64,000 bases of DNA from Rohdeia mirabilis (GCA_007750655.1 CP036290.1:3534001-3598000); one strand, 5' to 3'; shown: positions 36,894-45,630, numbered from the stretch's first letter. Numbers and translations are program-made. The notes: a model not told the origin generated them from the letters alone.

Positions 36894-38645
36894 CTAGTCG
36901 CCCCCGCTCGGCCCGGGATAGGGCCGACCGAGCTTGCGCCACGTCTCCGCCGACTGACCCTCGATCGCCTCCTGGGGCAGGGTCCACATGTCGCGCGCCG
37001 AGTCGACGATGACGACCGACGGCTCCTTCGCGACGCGCTCGCCGTGCCACACGACCTCGAGTCGGTAGACGCCGGGCACGAGGCCTTCGATCTCGAGGTC
37101 CTGGGAAGCAGCGAGGACGAAGCCGTCGCGCGGCGCGCCGTTGACGACGACTTCGACCGGCAGCGCCTGCGTGCGCCCCGGAATGACCACCTCGAGGCGT
37201 GCGTCCTCGCGCTCGGTGGCGGCCAGACGCAGCTCGAGTTCCGCGTTGTCGTGCTCGGGTCCGACGACCATCGCGAGCGACTGCGAGCCGTCCTGCGAGG
37301 TGATCTCGAGCAGGCGGAAGGGCGAGACGTCGGACCAACTCGTGAGTCTGAAGCGACCGCTCGTGTCCGTCGTCACCACCTGTTCGACGGAAGGCATGAG
37401 CGGCAGGACGTGCTCGAGCCAGAGCTGATCGGACGTGGGGAACAGGCGTTGGCTCGCGCGCGCGACGTCGGCCGCCGACAGCCGCACGGTCGCTCCGGCC
37501 GCCGCCTCACCGCTGCTGTCGAACACGGCCCCGCTCACGACCGGTGCCGGTTCGAGTCGAATGACGGCCTCGGTCTCGTCGCCCGCGTTGAGCTGGACCT
37601 GCTTGTAGGCCGGCTGCGCCTCCGCGCCGGTGCGGAACGTGCGGATGTGGATCGCACCCTCGGGCAGGTCCTCGACCACGACGGGCGCGTCACCGGTCAG
37701 GAGGATGGGATTGACCGTGTGCCAGGGGAAGGCGCGCTCGCGGTTGCTGTTGGCCGGCATCAGGTACACGAGCGCCGGCTCCGGCCCGCCGATGTTCGGT
37801 CGCAGGATCAGCCGCAGCGAACACGGCCGGCGCAGCACGAACTGCAGCGCGCCCGCCTCGACCGTGTAGCCACCCGCCACGCCGAGCAACGTGCGGTAGT
37901 CGACGAAGCCTTCCTGCGAGATCTCGAGCAGACAGCGTCCGGCCGCGACCTCGGGAAAGAAGAAGGTGCCGTCCTCGCCCGTCTCGAGCACCTGTCCGTC
38001 GAGGCTGACGCGCGCGCCGACGACGCCATCGCCGTTCTCGCCGACCACGCGCCCCTGGACCGTACCGGGGCGACCGTAGCCGATGTTGAGCAGTTCGTCC
38101 TGACCCTCGCGCAGGCGCACCTCGCGCCGCGAACCGATGATGCCGGGGCCGGTGACCTCGACGATCGCCATCCCCGGAACGAGGTCGGTCGCACCGAAGC
38201 GGCCGCTCGCGTCGCAGAGGAGTTCGCGCCCCGCGTTCGGACCACCCGGGTCGAAACGGATCCGTGCGGGAACCGGGTCACCGGAGGCGTTCGCGATGCG
38301 CCCGCTCAGGCGCGCGTTGCGACCGGAGCCGAGCGGCGGACCGGCCGGGACCTCGGGCAGACTCAGATCCTCGACCAGGTCGAGTCGTACCTCGAGCGGC
38401 CAGATGACCGTGGTGTCGAGCGAGAGCGGAATCTCCGCCGTCCGCTCGGTCGGGACCTCCACCAGCTCCGTCCCGGTGTCCGTCGCGGTCGGCGGATCCA
38501 CCCCTTCGGTCGCCTCCTCGTCGTCGATCACCGCGAGGGGCGGTTCGGCCGTGGGGTCCCACTGGGTCAGGGCGACCGTCGCCAGCGCACCGACGAGCAG
38601 CACGGCGACGGCGATGGCCAGTGAAGGAGTGGAAGGTTGAGCCAC
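36894..38645 (-). CDS. Membrane-anchored carboxypeptidase-regulatory-repeat protein
   Basis: About 583 residues from GTG 38645. The first hydrophobic helix (SLAIAVAVLLVGALATVALT) anchors it; an acidic linker follows. The rest is a series of Ig-like carboxypeptidase regulatory (CarboxypepD_reg) units, for example ARLSGRIANASGDPVPARIR, GTVQGRVVGENGDGVVGARVSLDG, and VVSGAVFDSSGEAAAGATVRLS. These bind or space surface proteins and are common in large-genome environmental bacteria. No enzyme domain. It is divergent from the flippase gene. Confidence 0.75.
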   Translation of the reverse strand: MAQPSTPSLAIAVAVLLVGALATVALTQWDPTAEPPLAVIDDEEATEGVDPPTATDTGTELVEVPTERTAEIPLSLDTTVIWPLEVRLDLVEDLSLPEVPAGPPLGSGRNARLSGRIANASGDPVPARIRFDPGGPNAGRELLCDASGRFGATDLVPGMAIVEVTGPGIIGSRREVRLREGQDELLNIGYGRPGTVQGRVVGENGDGVVGARVSLDGQVLETGEDGTFFFPEVAAGRCLLEISQEGFVDYRTLLGVAGGYTVEAGALQFVLRRPCSLRLILRPNIGGPEPALVYLMPANSNRERAFPWHTVNPILLTGDAPVVVEDLPEGAIHIRTFRTGAEAQPAYKQVQLNAGDETEAVIRLEPAPVVSGAVFDSSGEAAAGATVRLSAADVARASQRLFPTSDQLWLEHVLPLMPSVEQVVTTDTSGRFRLTSWSDVSPFRLLEITSQDGSQSLAMVVGPEHDNAELELRLAATEREDARLEVVIPGRTQALPVEVVVNGAPRDGFVLAASQDLEIEGLVPGVYRLEVVWHGERVAKEPSVVIVDSARDMWTLPQEAIEGQSAETWRKLGRPYPGPSGGD

Positions 38646-38848
38646 GATCGAGGGTCGGCGGTGTGCGGGAGGAACGGTCGGCGATCCGAGGAGCGTGGCG
38701 CGAGCCAGCTCGCGCGGACGGATCACGACGCGCGTGAATCGCTTCCGCTTCCATCGGACGACGGGCACCCGAACATAGTCCCGGCGTGCGGTCGGGTCCC
38801 CGCGCCGTCGCACGCACGGGCCCATGGGTCCCTATCCTGGCGGGCCCC

Positions 38849-40180
38849 ATGCCCAGTCCCCCCACTCCACGGCCCGCGGACGAGTCCGACGAAGGCAACG
38901 CCCCTCCCAGGCGGCTGTGGGTCGCGACCGGCTGGCAACTCGCCGCGCGCCTGTGGTCCGCGGGCTGCACCCTGGCCCTGCTCGGATCGTTGGCGCGCGC
39001 GCTCGATCCAGCGACGTTCGGCCGCGTCGTCTTCTGGTTGGCGCTGTACCTGGCGGTCGAGAGCGCCGTCGACATGGGCACCGGCGCCGTGGCGCTGCGA
39101 CGCGCGGCACAGGATCGCTGGGCCCTCCCGGGGCTGCTCGCCGTCGGCCGACGACTGCGCCTGCGCAACGCGAGCCTCGCCGTGGCGGGCTTCGCGAGCG
39201 TGCCGTGGATGCTGGGCGAACCCGACGCGGGCTGGATCGCGCTGGCGGCGCTGTACTACCTGACCTGGCCGCTCGAGCTGAGCCCGACCGTGCTCAAGCG
39301 CAGCCTCAGCTACGGCACGGTGAGCGCGGCGCGCGTGCTCGCGGCCACGCTGCGACTCGGAGGTGTTCTCGTGCTCCTCCACGGGTTCCACGTGGCGACC
39401 GCCGGCCCGTACCTGGTGGCGCTCACGTTCAGCGCCGCCGCCGCGAACGTGTGGGTGCACCGGCGCAGCCTGCCGCACCTGCCGCGCCCCACCATCGCCG
39501 TTCGCGCGCCGAGTGGCATGTTCGCCGAGGCCTGGCCGCTCGGACTCGCGGCACTGTGCCAGCAGTCCTACTTCCACGTGGACAACCTCTTCGTTCGCGC
39601 GTTCGGCGGCGACGTCGAGGTCGGTCGCTACGGCGCCTGCGTGCGGCTCATGGGCTTCTCGATCCTCGGCGCCCAGTACGTGGCCGGGAGCGCACTGCCG
39701 TGGCTCGCGCGCCGGCGCATGCACGGCGAACTCGGCCGCGCGGCGACGCGTCTGGTGATTCCGCTCACGCTGCTCTTCGCACCCGTTCTCGGCGCGGTCG
39801 CGGCCCACGGCGAGGAGGTGCTGGCGCTCGTCTACGGATCCGACTTCCGATCTTCGGCGCCGATCCTTCTGTGGCTGCTCGCCGCGAGCGCCGCGGTCTA
39901 CGCGGGAGCGGTGCTGCACACGGCGCTGGTCGCCGGCGGTTCGACGCGCGCGGCCCTGTTCGTCGCGGCGAGTGCGCTGGTGCTGAACGTGGGGCTCAAC
40001 GCCTGGGCGGTGCCGCGTCACGGAGCGGTGGGTGCGGCGGCCACGACCTGCGCCACCGAGCTGTGGGTGGCACTCGCGAGTCTCGCGATCCTCGCGCGCA
40101 CCGACCCCAGCGCGCGCGACCGACGCGGCTGGATGCTCCTGCTGGCGCCGGTGCTGTTCTGGCTCGGGACGCGCCTGTGA
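38849..40180 (+). CDS. Polysaccharide biosynthesis flippase (Wzx/MVF-like)
   Basis: About 443 residues from ATG 38849, with roughly twelve membrane helices and the oligosaccharide-flippase pattern: a WQLAARLWSAGCTLALLGSLARALDPATFGRVVF start (family: xxG..lar.LgpeefG) and FHVDNLFVRAFGGDVEVGRYGACVRL in the middle. It should move lipid-linked sugars across the inner membrane and so may supply the O-antigen ligase-like protein at 31-34 kb. A strong hairpin follows its stop. Confidence 0.85.
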   Translation: MPSPPTPRPADESDEGNAPPRRLWVATGWQLAARLWSAGCTLALLGSLARALDPATFGRVVFWLALYLAVESAVDMGTGAVALRRAAQDRWALPGLLAVGRRLRLRNASLAVAGFASVPWMLGEPDAGWIALAALYYLTWPLELSPTVLKRSLSYGTVSAARVLAATLRLGGVLVLLHGFHVATAGPYLVALTFSAAAANVWVHRRSLPHLPRPTIAVRAPSGMFAEAWPLGLAALCQQSYFHVDNLFVRAFGGDVEVGRYGACVRLMGFSILGAQYVAGSALPWLARRRMHGELGRAATRLVIPLTLLFAPVLGAVAAHGEEVLALVYGSDFRSSAPILLWLLAASAAVYAGAVLHTALVAGGSTRAALFVAASALVLNVGLNAWAVPRHGAVGAAATTCATELWVALASLAILARTDPSARDRRGWMLLLAPVLFWLGTRL

Positions 40181-40198
40181 GCGGCGCAGAGTCCAACG

Positions 40199-40254
40199 GT
40201 GCAGCGGCCCCGCCGCCCGGACGCCGACGGGCGCGGGTGGCGGGGCCGCTGCAC
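40199..40254. terminator. Bidirectional hairpin terminator
   Basis: A perfect 16-bp inverted repeat (40199-40214 and 40239-40254) enclosing a smaller 5-bp stem, between the convergent flippase gene and the 40.3-kb gene. It is the strongest terminator-like structure in the left half of the window. Confidence 0.65.
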
Positions 40255-40271
40255 AGCGCAGGTCGAGCGGT

Positions 40272-41045
40272 TCAGCGCCGACCGCGCGAGCGCCAGCCGT
40301 AGCCCAGGTGCGGACGCGCGTCCTCCATCTTGAGGCGCAGGTCGTCGGCCTTCATGTCGCCGAAGGCGCTGGGGCGCGGGGGAGCTTCGCCGGTGGTCCG
40401 GCTCGCCGGTTCGCTGCGGGGCGTCTCGGCCTGCTGTTCGACCGCGCGCGTCTCGGCCGCAGGTTCGTCGGGCAGTGCGTTGGCGGCGGCCAGCGCGCTC
40501 AACATGCCGCGCCGCTGCTCGATGCGCTCGAGCTCCTCCACGGTGGCCGTGGGACGACGCGACCGCGAACGTGTGTACTGCGAGCGCTCGAGCGCGGCCT
40601 CCGAACGGCGGCGCAGCGGGTGATCGTCGGGCAAGCCGTCGACGTAGCGACGTGCGAGCGGAGCTCCGGAGTCGATGTCCTCGAGGGCCTCGGCGAGAGC
40701 GTTCTCCGAACGGTCGAGCGCGTCGGCCAACTTGGCGAGGCGACGCTCGAGGAGTTCGATCCGAGCGTGCGGGTCGTCGGTGGCGCGGGCGGCCAGAGCG
40801 GCGTGGGTCTGCTCGAGCACGGCGTTGCGCGACTCCTCGCCGGACGTCCGGTCGCCGAGGACGCGGTCGACCGAGCGGGCGACCAGTTCGTTCAACTCGG
40901 TCAGCGTGAAACGGCGCAGCATGCGGACACCGCGTCGCCCGAGTTCCTCGGTCGTGGTGCGCTCGCCCAACTGGCGCACCTCCTTCGCGAGTGAGTTCGT
41001 CTCCGCCAGGGAATCCGGTCCCAGGTCGTGCTCGTCGTGCTGCAT
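40272..41045 (-). CDS. Charged helical protein, unknown
   Basis: About 257 residues from ATG 41045, preceded by a GAGGGG purine run at a fitting distance; an in-frame ATG at 41198 with GAGGGC before it would add 51 residues and cannot be excluded. No signal peptide or membrane helix. The first half is Glu/Arg/Leu-rich with heptad spacing (RIELLERRLAKLADALDRSENALAEALEDI), so probably coiled-coil; the last ~70 residues are disordered. The C-terminus ends in a conserved-looking DDLRLKMEDARPHLGYGWRS. No family recognised. Confidence 0.55.
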   Translation of the reverse strand: MQHDEHDLGPDSLAETNSLAKEVRQLGERTTTEELGRRGVRMLRRFTLTELNELVARSVDRVLGDRTSGEESRNAVLEQTHAALAARATDDPHARIELLERRLAKLADALDRSENALAEALEDIDSGAPLARRYVDGLPDDHPLRRRSEAALERSQYTRSRSRRPTATVEELERIEQRRGMLSALAAANALPDEPAAETRAVEQQAETPRSEPASRTTGEAPPRPSAFGDMKADDLRLKMEDARPHLGYGWRSRGRR

Positions 41046-41410
41046 GTGTGTGGTCCCCTCTTCGGAGCCCGTCTCGTGGTCCGTCCAACAGCGCCGACCG
41101 GCGTCGTGCTTGGGACCGTCCTGTTGCTCGATCGGCTCCACCGAACGAAGTGCTCCGGTGCCGTCGAACATGACCCTGCGGAAGGCGCTGGTGCCCATAG
41201 TGGTGTGCCCTCGCGAGAGGGTCCTCGTGTGCGGAACGACCCCGGCGCACCCCTGCGCCGATCGGGGTCCGCTCCGCTGGAGCCCCGACGACGAAGGTTG
41301 ACCCATCGGACGGCCCGCGGCGGCGGCGAGGTCCGCGCAGAGCGCAATTCGCGCGGAACACCCGACTTCGGGGCAGGAGAAGCCCGCGGGATGTGCGACA
41401 AACGGCGCCG
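41046..41410. other. Divergent intergenic region
   Basis: 365 bp between the start codons of the helical unknown and the GT4 gene. It must hold both promoters. It may include 153 bp of extra coding sequence if the unknown protein starts at 41198. I see no clear -35/-10 pair, no hairpin longer than 7 bp and no RNA gene. Confidence 0.4.
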
Positions 41411-42580
41411 ATGAGCCCCGGAGGCCAGAGTGAGCGCCCGCGGGCGACGGTCGGGATCGACTACCGACCCGCCCTGCACAACCGCGAGGGCATCGGCCGC
41501 GTCGCGCGCGAGCTGGTCCGGGCCCTGGGCGAGTTGGGCGACGAGGCCCCTCGGCTGGCGCTCTTCGGCGGTTCGCTGCGACCGCCGCGCGTGGGGCCGG
41601 ACGAGCTGGGGCTGCCCACGGGCGCGCGGCTCGTCGCGCCGCGGCTGCCGGCCCGCCTCACGGGTCCACTGCTGCGCCTGTGCGGGGGCGCCGACCGCGT
41701 CCTCGGAGCCGACCTCGTACACCTGACCCAACTGCGTCCCCTGCCCGCGCGGCGCGCTCCGACGTGCCAGATGGTCTTCGACGTGCTGTACGCGGACGGC
41801 GGGCACGGTTGGCTCGATCCGCAGGTGGCGCGCCAGATGGAGGCGCGGCTGCGAGCGTCGTTGCCGCGCCTCGAGCGGGTGCAGGTCACGAGCGGTTGGG
41901 TGCGCGACGAGCTCGTGCGGCGCGGCTGGTTCGACGCCGAGCGCATCGATCTGGTGCCCCTGGGCGGCGACCACGTGGCGCGTCCGCTCGCGGGTGGCGG
42001 CGCGGACGCGGACGCCGCTCGGCTGCCGACCGAACCGTTCCTGTTGACCGTCTCGCGCCTCGATCCGCGCAAGGGCCACGACCTCGCGCTGCGGGCGTTC
42101 GAGCGACTGGTCGCGCGCGGCTTCGACGGGCGTTGGATCGTCGCCGGTCCGCCCGGGTACCGCGCGGACGAGCTGTGGAGCGCGATCCGAGCGTCACCGG
42201 TCGCGGAACGCGTCGAGTGGCGGCGCTCGGTGGACGAACACGAGCTGCGCGCGCTGTACGAAGGCTGCCTCGCGTTCGTGTTCCCGAGCCGCGCGGAGGG
42301 CTTCGGCCTGCCGCCGATCGAAGCCATGTGGGCCGGGGCGCCCGTGGTCTCGAGCCGCGCGACGTGCTTGGCCGAGGTCGTCGGCACCGGTGCCGACACG
42401 TTCGATCCCGAGGCCGCGGACGGCGTCGACGAACTCGTCGACCACCTGGAACGCGTGGTCTCGGACGCGAGCTGGCGCGCGGCGTTGGTCGAGCGCGGGC
42501 GCGCCTGGCGCGAGCGGTACAGCTGGACCGCCTGCGCGCGCGCGTCGATCGCCAGTTGGAACGCGGCGCTCGCGCGCTGA
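41411..42580 (+). CDS. Glycosyltransferase family 4
   Basis: 389 residues from ATG 41411 (an in-frame GTG at 41393 is possible). GT-B fold: the N-terminal half begins VGIDYRPALHNREGIGRVARELV, an acceptor-side motif shared with mannosyltransferases; the C-terminal half has FLLTVSRLDPRKGHDLALRAF, then CLAFVFPSRAEGFGLPPIEAMWAGAPVVSS, with the EGFGLPPIEA donor-binding signature. It transfers a sugar from a nucleotide donor, probably within the same surface glycan as the flippase and ligase. Confidence 0.85.
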   Translation: MSPGGQSERPRATVGIDYRPALHNREGIGRVARELVRALGELGDEAPRLALFGGSLRPPRVGPDELGLPTGARLVAPRLPARLTGPLLRLCGGADRVLGADLVHLTQLRPLPARRAPTCQMVFDVLYADGGHGWLDPQVARQMEARLRASLPRLERVQVTSGWVRDELVRRGWFDAERIDLVPLGGDHVARPLAGGGADADAARLPTEPFLLTVSRLDPRKGHDLALRAFERLVARGFDGRWIVAGPPGYRADELWSAIRASPVAERVEWRRSVDEHELRALYEGCLAFVFPSRAEGFGLPPIEAMWAGAPVVSSRATCLAEVVGTGADTFDPEAADGVDELVDHLERVVSDASWRAALVERGRAWRERYSWTACARASIASWNAALAR

Positions 42581-42590
42581 GGGCGCGCGA
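42570..42590. terminator. Hairpin over the GT4 stop codon
   Basis: A perfect 8-bp inverted repeat with a 5-nt loop covering the GT4 stop and the 17-bp gap to the convergent potassium-channel gene. Probably a shared terminator; short and without a T run. Confidence 0.45.
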
Positions 42591-42596
42591 ACAGCG

Positions 42597-43319
42597 CTAC
42601 AAGCGCCGCGCGATGTCGTCCAGCACGCGCCGCACATCGCGAACCTCGCGGCGCAGGCGAGCCAATTCCTGGTCCTGCTCCTGCTCCGCGGGCTGCAGGA
42701 ACCACGCGGCCACGAAGGCGGTGAACGTGCCGAACAGGCCCACGCCGCAGCACATCATCACGCTCGCGATGATTCGACCGGGGTCGGTCAGTGGCGCCAC
42801 GTCGCCGTAGCCGACGGTCGTGATCGTCACGAGCGCCCACCACAGGGCGTCCTCCGCGCGCACGAGGTCGGGGTTGACGCCGGACTCGAACTCGAGCACG
42901 AGCACCGCGCCGACCGACATGACGACGACGCTGACCAGGCCGGCGGCGAGGAACGAGCTGTGCGCGCGGCGCTGCACCGCGACCTCGTTCATGATCCGTC
43001 GCCCGCGCAGCTCGCTGAGCAGGCGGAAGATGAACACGACGCGCGCGATGCGCCCCCACCGCAGCCAGTGCCAGAATGGGATCGACGAGATCAGGTCGAT
43101 CCAGCCCCACTTCTTCAAGTACGCCCAGCGGTCGGGCGCGCGGCTCAGCGAGATGCAGAAGTCGCCGAAGAAGACCGCGCAGAGGACGTAGTCCATCTGG
43201 TCGAACACGCGCACCTGCTCGGCGCTGAACTCGTGCAGCAGCTCCGCCAGCGGAACCCCCACCGCGTACACGGAGAGGGCCAGCATGAACAGGTGGTAGG
43301 GGCTGATGGCGCGGCGCAT
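42597..43319 (-). CDS. Voltage-gated-type potassium channel
   Basis: 240 residues from ATG 43319. Six predicted membrane segments: a voltage-sensor-like set (S1-S4, with RWGRIARVVFIFRLL as the basic S4) and a pore unit with the selectivity filter TVGYGD at 168-173. The tail is a short charged coiled-coil (QEQDQELARLRREVRDVRRVLDDI) that probably drives tetramer assembly. It conducts potassium across the inner membrane. It sits next to the left copy of the 59-bp direct repeat, so it is probably the old neighbour of the MBL hydrolase gene before the island inserted. Confidence 0.85.
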   Translation of the reverse strand: MRRAISPYHLFMLALSVYAVGVPLAELLHEFSAEQVRVFDQMDYVLCAVFFGDFCISLSRAPDRWAYLKKWGWIDLISSIPFWHWLRWGRIARVVFIFRLLSELRGRRIMNEVAVQRRAHSSFLAAGLVSVVVMSVGAVLVLEFESGVNPDLVRAEDALWWALVTITTVGYGDVAPLTDPGRIIASVMMCCGVGLFGTFTAFVAAWFLQPAEQEQDQELARLRREVRDVRRVLDDIARRL

Positions 43320-43330
43320 GGGGCGGAGCG

Positions 43331-43528
43331 TCAACCTAGCCTCTGCACGCGGCTCCCCGGTATCACGTCCTCGCCGCCGTCCGACCAACGCACCCAGCAC
43401 TTCGTTCCGGGTCGGTCGGAGTCGGTGTGCGGCACCGCATGTCCCGCCTGTGCCGTACGCGGTGCGACGACGGCGGGTCGGACTCCCGACCCCGAAGCCG
43501 AGGGATCGATCGAAGCGCTGATCGACAC
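43331..43528 (-). pseudogene. Orphan copy of the MBL-hydrolase C-terminal tail
   Basis: A reading frame (about 65 residues if read from GTG 43528) that ends in GTKCWVRWSDGGEDVIPGSR, the same peptide that ends the MBL hydrolase at 47.4 kb, but with no hydrolase body in front. It is most simply the 3' remnant of a homologous gene left at the edge of an inserted block, or a very small protein built on the same tail. The three DNA differences from the other copy are all at synonymous third positions, so the peptide has been under coding constraint in both. Confidence 0.6.
43350..43408. repeat. 59-bp direct repeat, left copy
   Basis: 59 bp that match 47422-47480 at 56 positions in the same orientation. 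Beyond both ends the similarity stops sharply. It lies inside the orphan tail. Together with the right copy it brackets about 4.1 kb holding the AbiE pair and the DGR-type genes. Confidence 0.85.
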
Positions 43529-43551
43529 CTCGACGGGATGCTCGGGGCCCT

Positions 43552-44430
43552 TCAGCGCTCCCGCATCATCCGAGCCGCCGCGCCCAGGGGACCGACGAGG
43601 AATCCGCGCAGGTCCCGGACCACGACGCGCAGATCGGGCGCCTCGAGGCGGCTGCGGTCGAGGAACGCTCGCCACATCGCGCGCTTCGACGGTTCGTCCG
43701 CGAACGTGTCGGTCAAACCGCTCGGCACTCCATCGGGGAGCCGGGTCGAGCGTCGCACGAACGTCGCCGCAACGGCCCGCGCGAGTCGCTCGAGATCGAT
43801 CGCGCCCTCCTTGGCGAGGGCGAAGAGGTCGAAGTAGTCCTTCATGCGCGTGTTCGCCGCGCCGAGGTGCACGATCGCATGCAGCTTCTCCGCCACCACC
43901 GACTCACGCGGGTACGCATACAAGCGCGGCGCCGGCAGCTCGAGGATGGTCGGATAGTCGAGCCGATCGGGCTCCGGCGTCACGACGTCGCCGATCCCCA
44001 CATCGATCTGGAGCCGGAGTCGAGCGTTCCCCAACCGCCCGTCGAGCGTGATGCGACGCCCACCGTAGGAGTTCTGCTCGCGAATCCCCGCAAGAGCGAC
44101 GCTGTCCGGATCGAGCGTGACGCCGTCCGGTTCGACTTCGGCCTCGCAGATATCGCGGACCAGCAGCCCGAGCGCTTCGTCCGACAGATCGCCGATCCCG
44201 AGCAGGTCGGCGTCGCGTGTGGGCCTCAGCGTCTCGCCGAGCCGAGCGAGCATCAACAGCCCGCCCTTCAACACGAACCGCTCGCTGTGCGGCGAGCGCG
44301 ACAGCCGGTAGAGGAAGCGCTCGATCCCGTAGCGAACGATCAACTGGTTCGGATCGACGCCGAGCTCCTGCGCGCGGCGCACGAGCCTCACGTGCACGGA
44401 ACGGGCGATCCCGTCGTCCGGGCGACTCAT
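43552..44430 (-). CDS. abiEii: AbiEii-type nucleotidyltransferase toxin
   Basis: About 292 residues from ATG 44430. DUF1814/AbiEii family: the nucleotidyltransferase core FVLKGGLLMLARLGE..RPTRDADLLG carries the GG and DxD motifs, and the later VAEKLHAIVHLG..NTRMKDYFDLFAL segment supplies the Lys and Asp of the family. These toxins are GTP-dependent and inhibit growth when the antitoxin is lost; in phage infection the pair acts by abortive infection. ATG 44430 overlaps the antitoxin stop by 4 bp, the standard arrangement of a type IV system. Confidence 0.9.
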   Translation of the reverse strand: MSRPDDGIARSVHVRLVRRAQELGVDPNQLIVRYGIERFLYRLSRSPHSERFVLKGGLLMLARLGETLRPTRDADLLGIGDLSDEALGLLVRDICEAEVEPDGVTLDPDSVALAGIREQNSYGGRRITLDGRLGNARLRLQIDVGIGDVVTPEPDRLDYPTILELPAPRLYAYPRESVVAEKLHAIVHLGAANTRMKDYFDLFALAKEGAIDLERLARAVAATFVRRSTRLPDGVPSGLTDTFADEPSKRAMWRAFLDRSRLEAPDLRVVVRDLRGFLVGPLGAAARMMRER

Positions 44431-45035
44431 GACACCAGCGCTTCGACGTAGGGACGCATGACGCGCTGGACTCGACAGATCGCGGCGAATCGATCGAGTT
44501 CGTCCAGGGTGAAACGCTTGGCACTCCAGCCCTCGCGGAGGGCTTCGAGCGCCACGTCGAGTCCCACGCGGCTGCGGTACTTGAAGCAGTCCGCCACCGT
44601 CTTCGCGACGCCGTACACGCGCACGTCTCTGCCCTCGACGGGGTGCATCTCGATCCCTGCCGTGAGGGCCGCGCCAGACGCTCGCACGATGCGAAGCGGT
44701 GGCTGCCGCAGAGCCGGCCGACGCGCGCGTCGATCGACGGTCAGCCACACTTCACAGGGGAGCTGGGTCCCGACGCCGTGGAACTCGAGGGCCGAGAGCA
44801 GGCAGACGACGCCGTGTGGAACGGCCGCGGCTACGACGGCGAGTCCGTGGTGCTCGGACGGCGCGTCCCCGGGCAGCCTGTAGAGGCCGCGAGCGACGCG
44901 CTCGAGGTCGCCACTCGCGACGAGCCGAGTCAGGACGTGGCTGTGGACTCCCGCAGCAGCCGCTTCTCGCGCCGTCACGCCTTGGCGACGACGGGCGAGG
45001 CGGAGGACGCGGGCACGGTCCGACGCGGGGGGCAT
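44427..45035 (-). CDS. abiEi: AbiEi-type antitoxin and transcriptional autoregulator
   Basis: 202 residues from ATG 45035. The N-terminal winged helix-turn-helix reads VLRLARRRQGVTAREAAAAGVHSHVLTRLVASGDLERVARGLYRL; the C-terminal AbiEi domain includes HPVEGRDVRVYGVAKTVADCFKYR, found in this antitoxin family. AbiEi counteracts AbiEii without direct binding (type IV) and represses its own promoter through inverted repeats. An extended frame above 45035 exists but the operator and promoter overlap it, so 45035 is preferred. Confidence 0.9.
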   Translation of the reverse strand: MPPASDRARVLRLARRRQGVTAREAAAAGVHSHVLTRLVASGDLERVARGLYRLPGDAPSEHHGLAVVAAAVPHGVVCLLSALEFHGVGTQLPCEVWLTVDRRARRPALRQPPLRIVRASGAALTAGIEMHPVEGRDVRVYGVAKTVADCFKYRSRVGLDVALEALREGWSAKRFTLDELDRFAAICRVQRVMRPYVEALVS

Positions 45036-45082
45036 GTGGGAAAGCGTAGGTCGATATTCAGAACTGTCAACGCTTTCCCACA
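45035..45082 (-). promoter_or_regulatory. abiE promoter with 13-bp inverted-repeat operator
   Basis: A perfect 13-bp inverted repeat has its arms at 45035-45047 and 45070-45082, 22 bp apart. On the minus strand a consensus TTGACA -35 lies at 45070-45065, followed 16 bp later by a weak -10 TACGCT at 45048-45043. The first base of the ATG would then sit at +1, giving a leaderless mRNA. One arm covers the -10 and the start codon; the other meets the -35. That fits AbiEi binding and shutting its own promoter. Confidence 0.75.
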
Positions 45083-45234
45083 CCGGGCGTACGGAGGTGA
45101 CTCGCCTTCGCCGCTCGACCGAGGGAAGGCGCCGCCCGACGATCCGATCGCGCGGCAGACATGCGGTGTCGCCCACCGCACCAACTGGTCCACGAACCGC
45201 CCCCCGCTCCCAGGGAGTGGGAACGCCAGCGGGC

Positions 45235-45567
45235 CTAGAGCGGGACCGACTCGCTGTCGGCGAGCTGCTTGCGCAGCTCGCGCAGCTTGCTGAAGCGCTC
45301 GAACTGCGGCGCGGTCAGCACCTCGCGGTAGTCGATGCGCGCCTTGCCCGAGGCGTTGCCGGCCGAGCCCGATCGCGCGCCGCCACCGGGCGCGGACGCG
45401 GGCGCGCCGACGAGGTACTCCACGCAGAAGGACCAGAACTGCCGGCCTTCGTGGACCACCGCGGTCTTGTCGACGCTGAGGACGCGGTGCGAGCGCAGGA
45501 ACGCGTTGACCTGCTCGAGCGCCGCCTCGTCGCCCACCATGGGCACCGCGAAGACCTGGAGTTGCAT
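45235..45567 (-). CDS. Truncated DGR accessory (HRDC-type) protein
   Basis: 110 residues. The sequence follows the accessory proteins found beside reverse transcriptases in diversity-generating retroelements: MQLQVFAVPMVGDEAALEQ, then NAFLRSHRVLSVDKTAVVHE, FWSFCVEYLVG, KARIDYREVLTAPQFERFSK and LRELRKQLADSESVP. In full-length members the VP is followed by YAVFT and an HRDC domain; here a stop comes one residue later. None of the three forward frames of the next 200 bp restores it. Probably a broken gene, left by a deletion that also removed the reverse transcriptase. Recognition is from memory of the family. Confidence 0.75.
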   Translation of the reverse strand: MQLQVFAVPMVGDEAALEQVNAFLRSHRVLSVDKTAVVHEGRQFWSFCVEYLVGAPASAPGGGARSGSAGNASGKARIDYREVLTAPQFERFSKLRELRKQLADSESVPL

Positions 45568-45630
45568 GGCGTGTCTCTTCGGATGGTTCGTGGGGGTTCG
45601 AGCAGGGCGATGCGGCTTCGAACAGGAGCG

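Noticed and set aside
44427..45176. Longer AbiEi starting at 45176
   Set aside because: The extension would run through the inverted-repeat operator and promoter and has no match to the antitoxin N-terminus.
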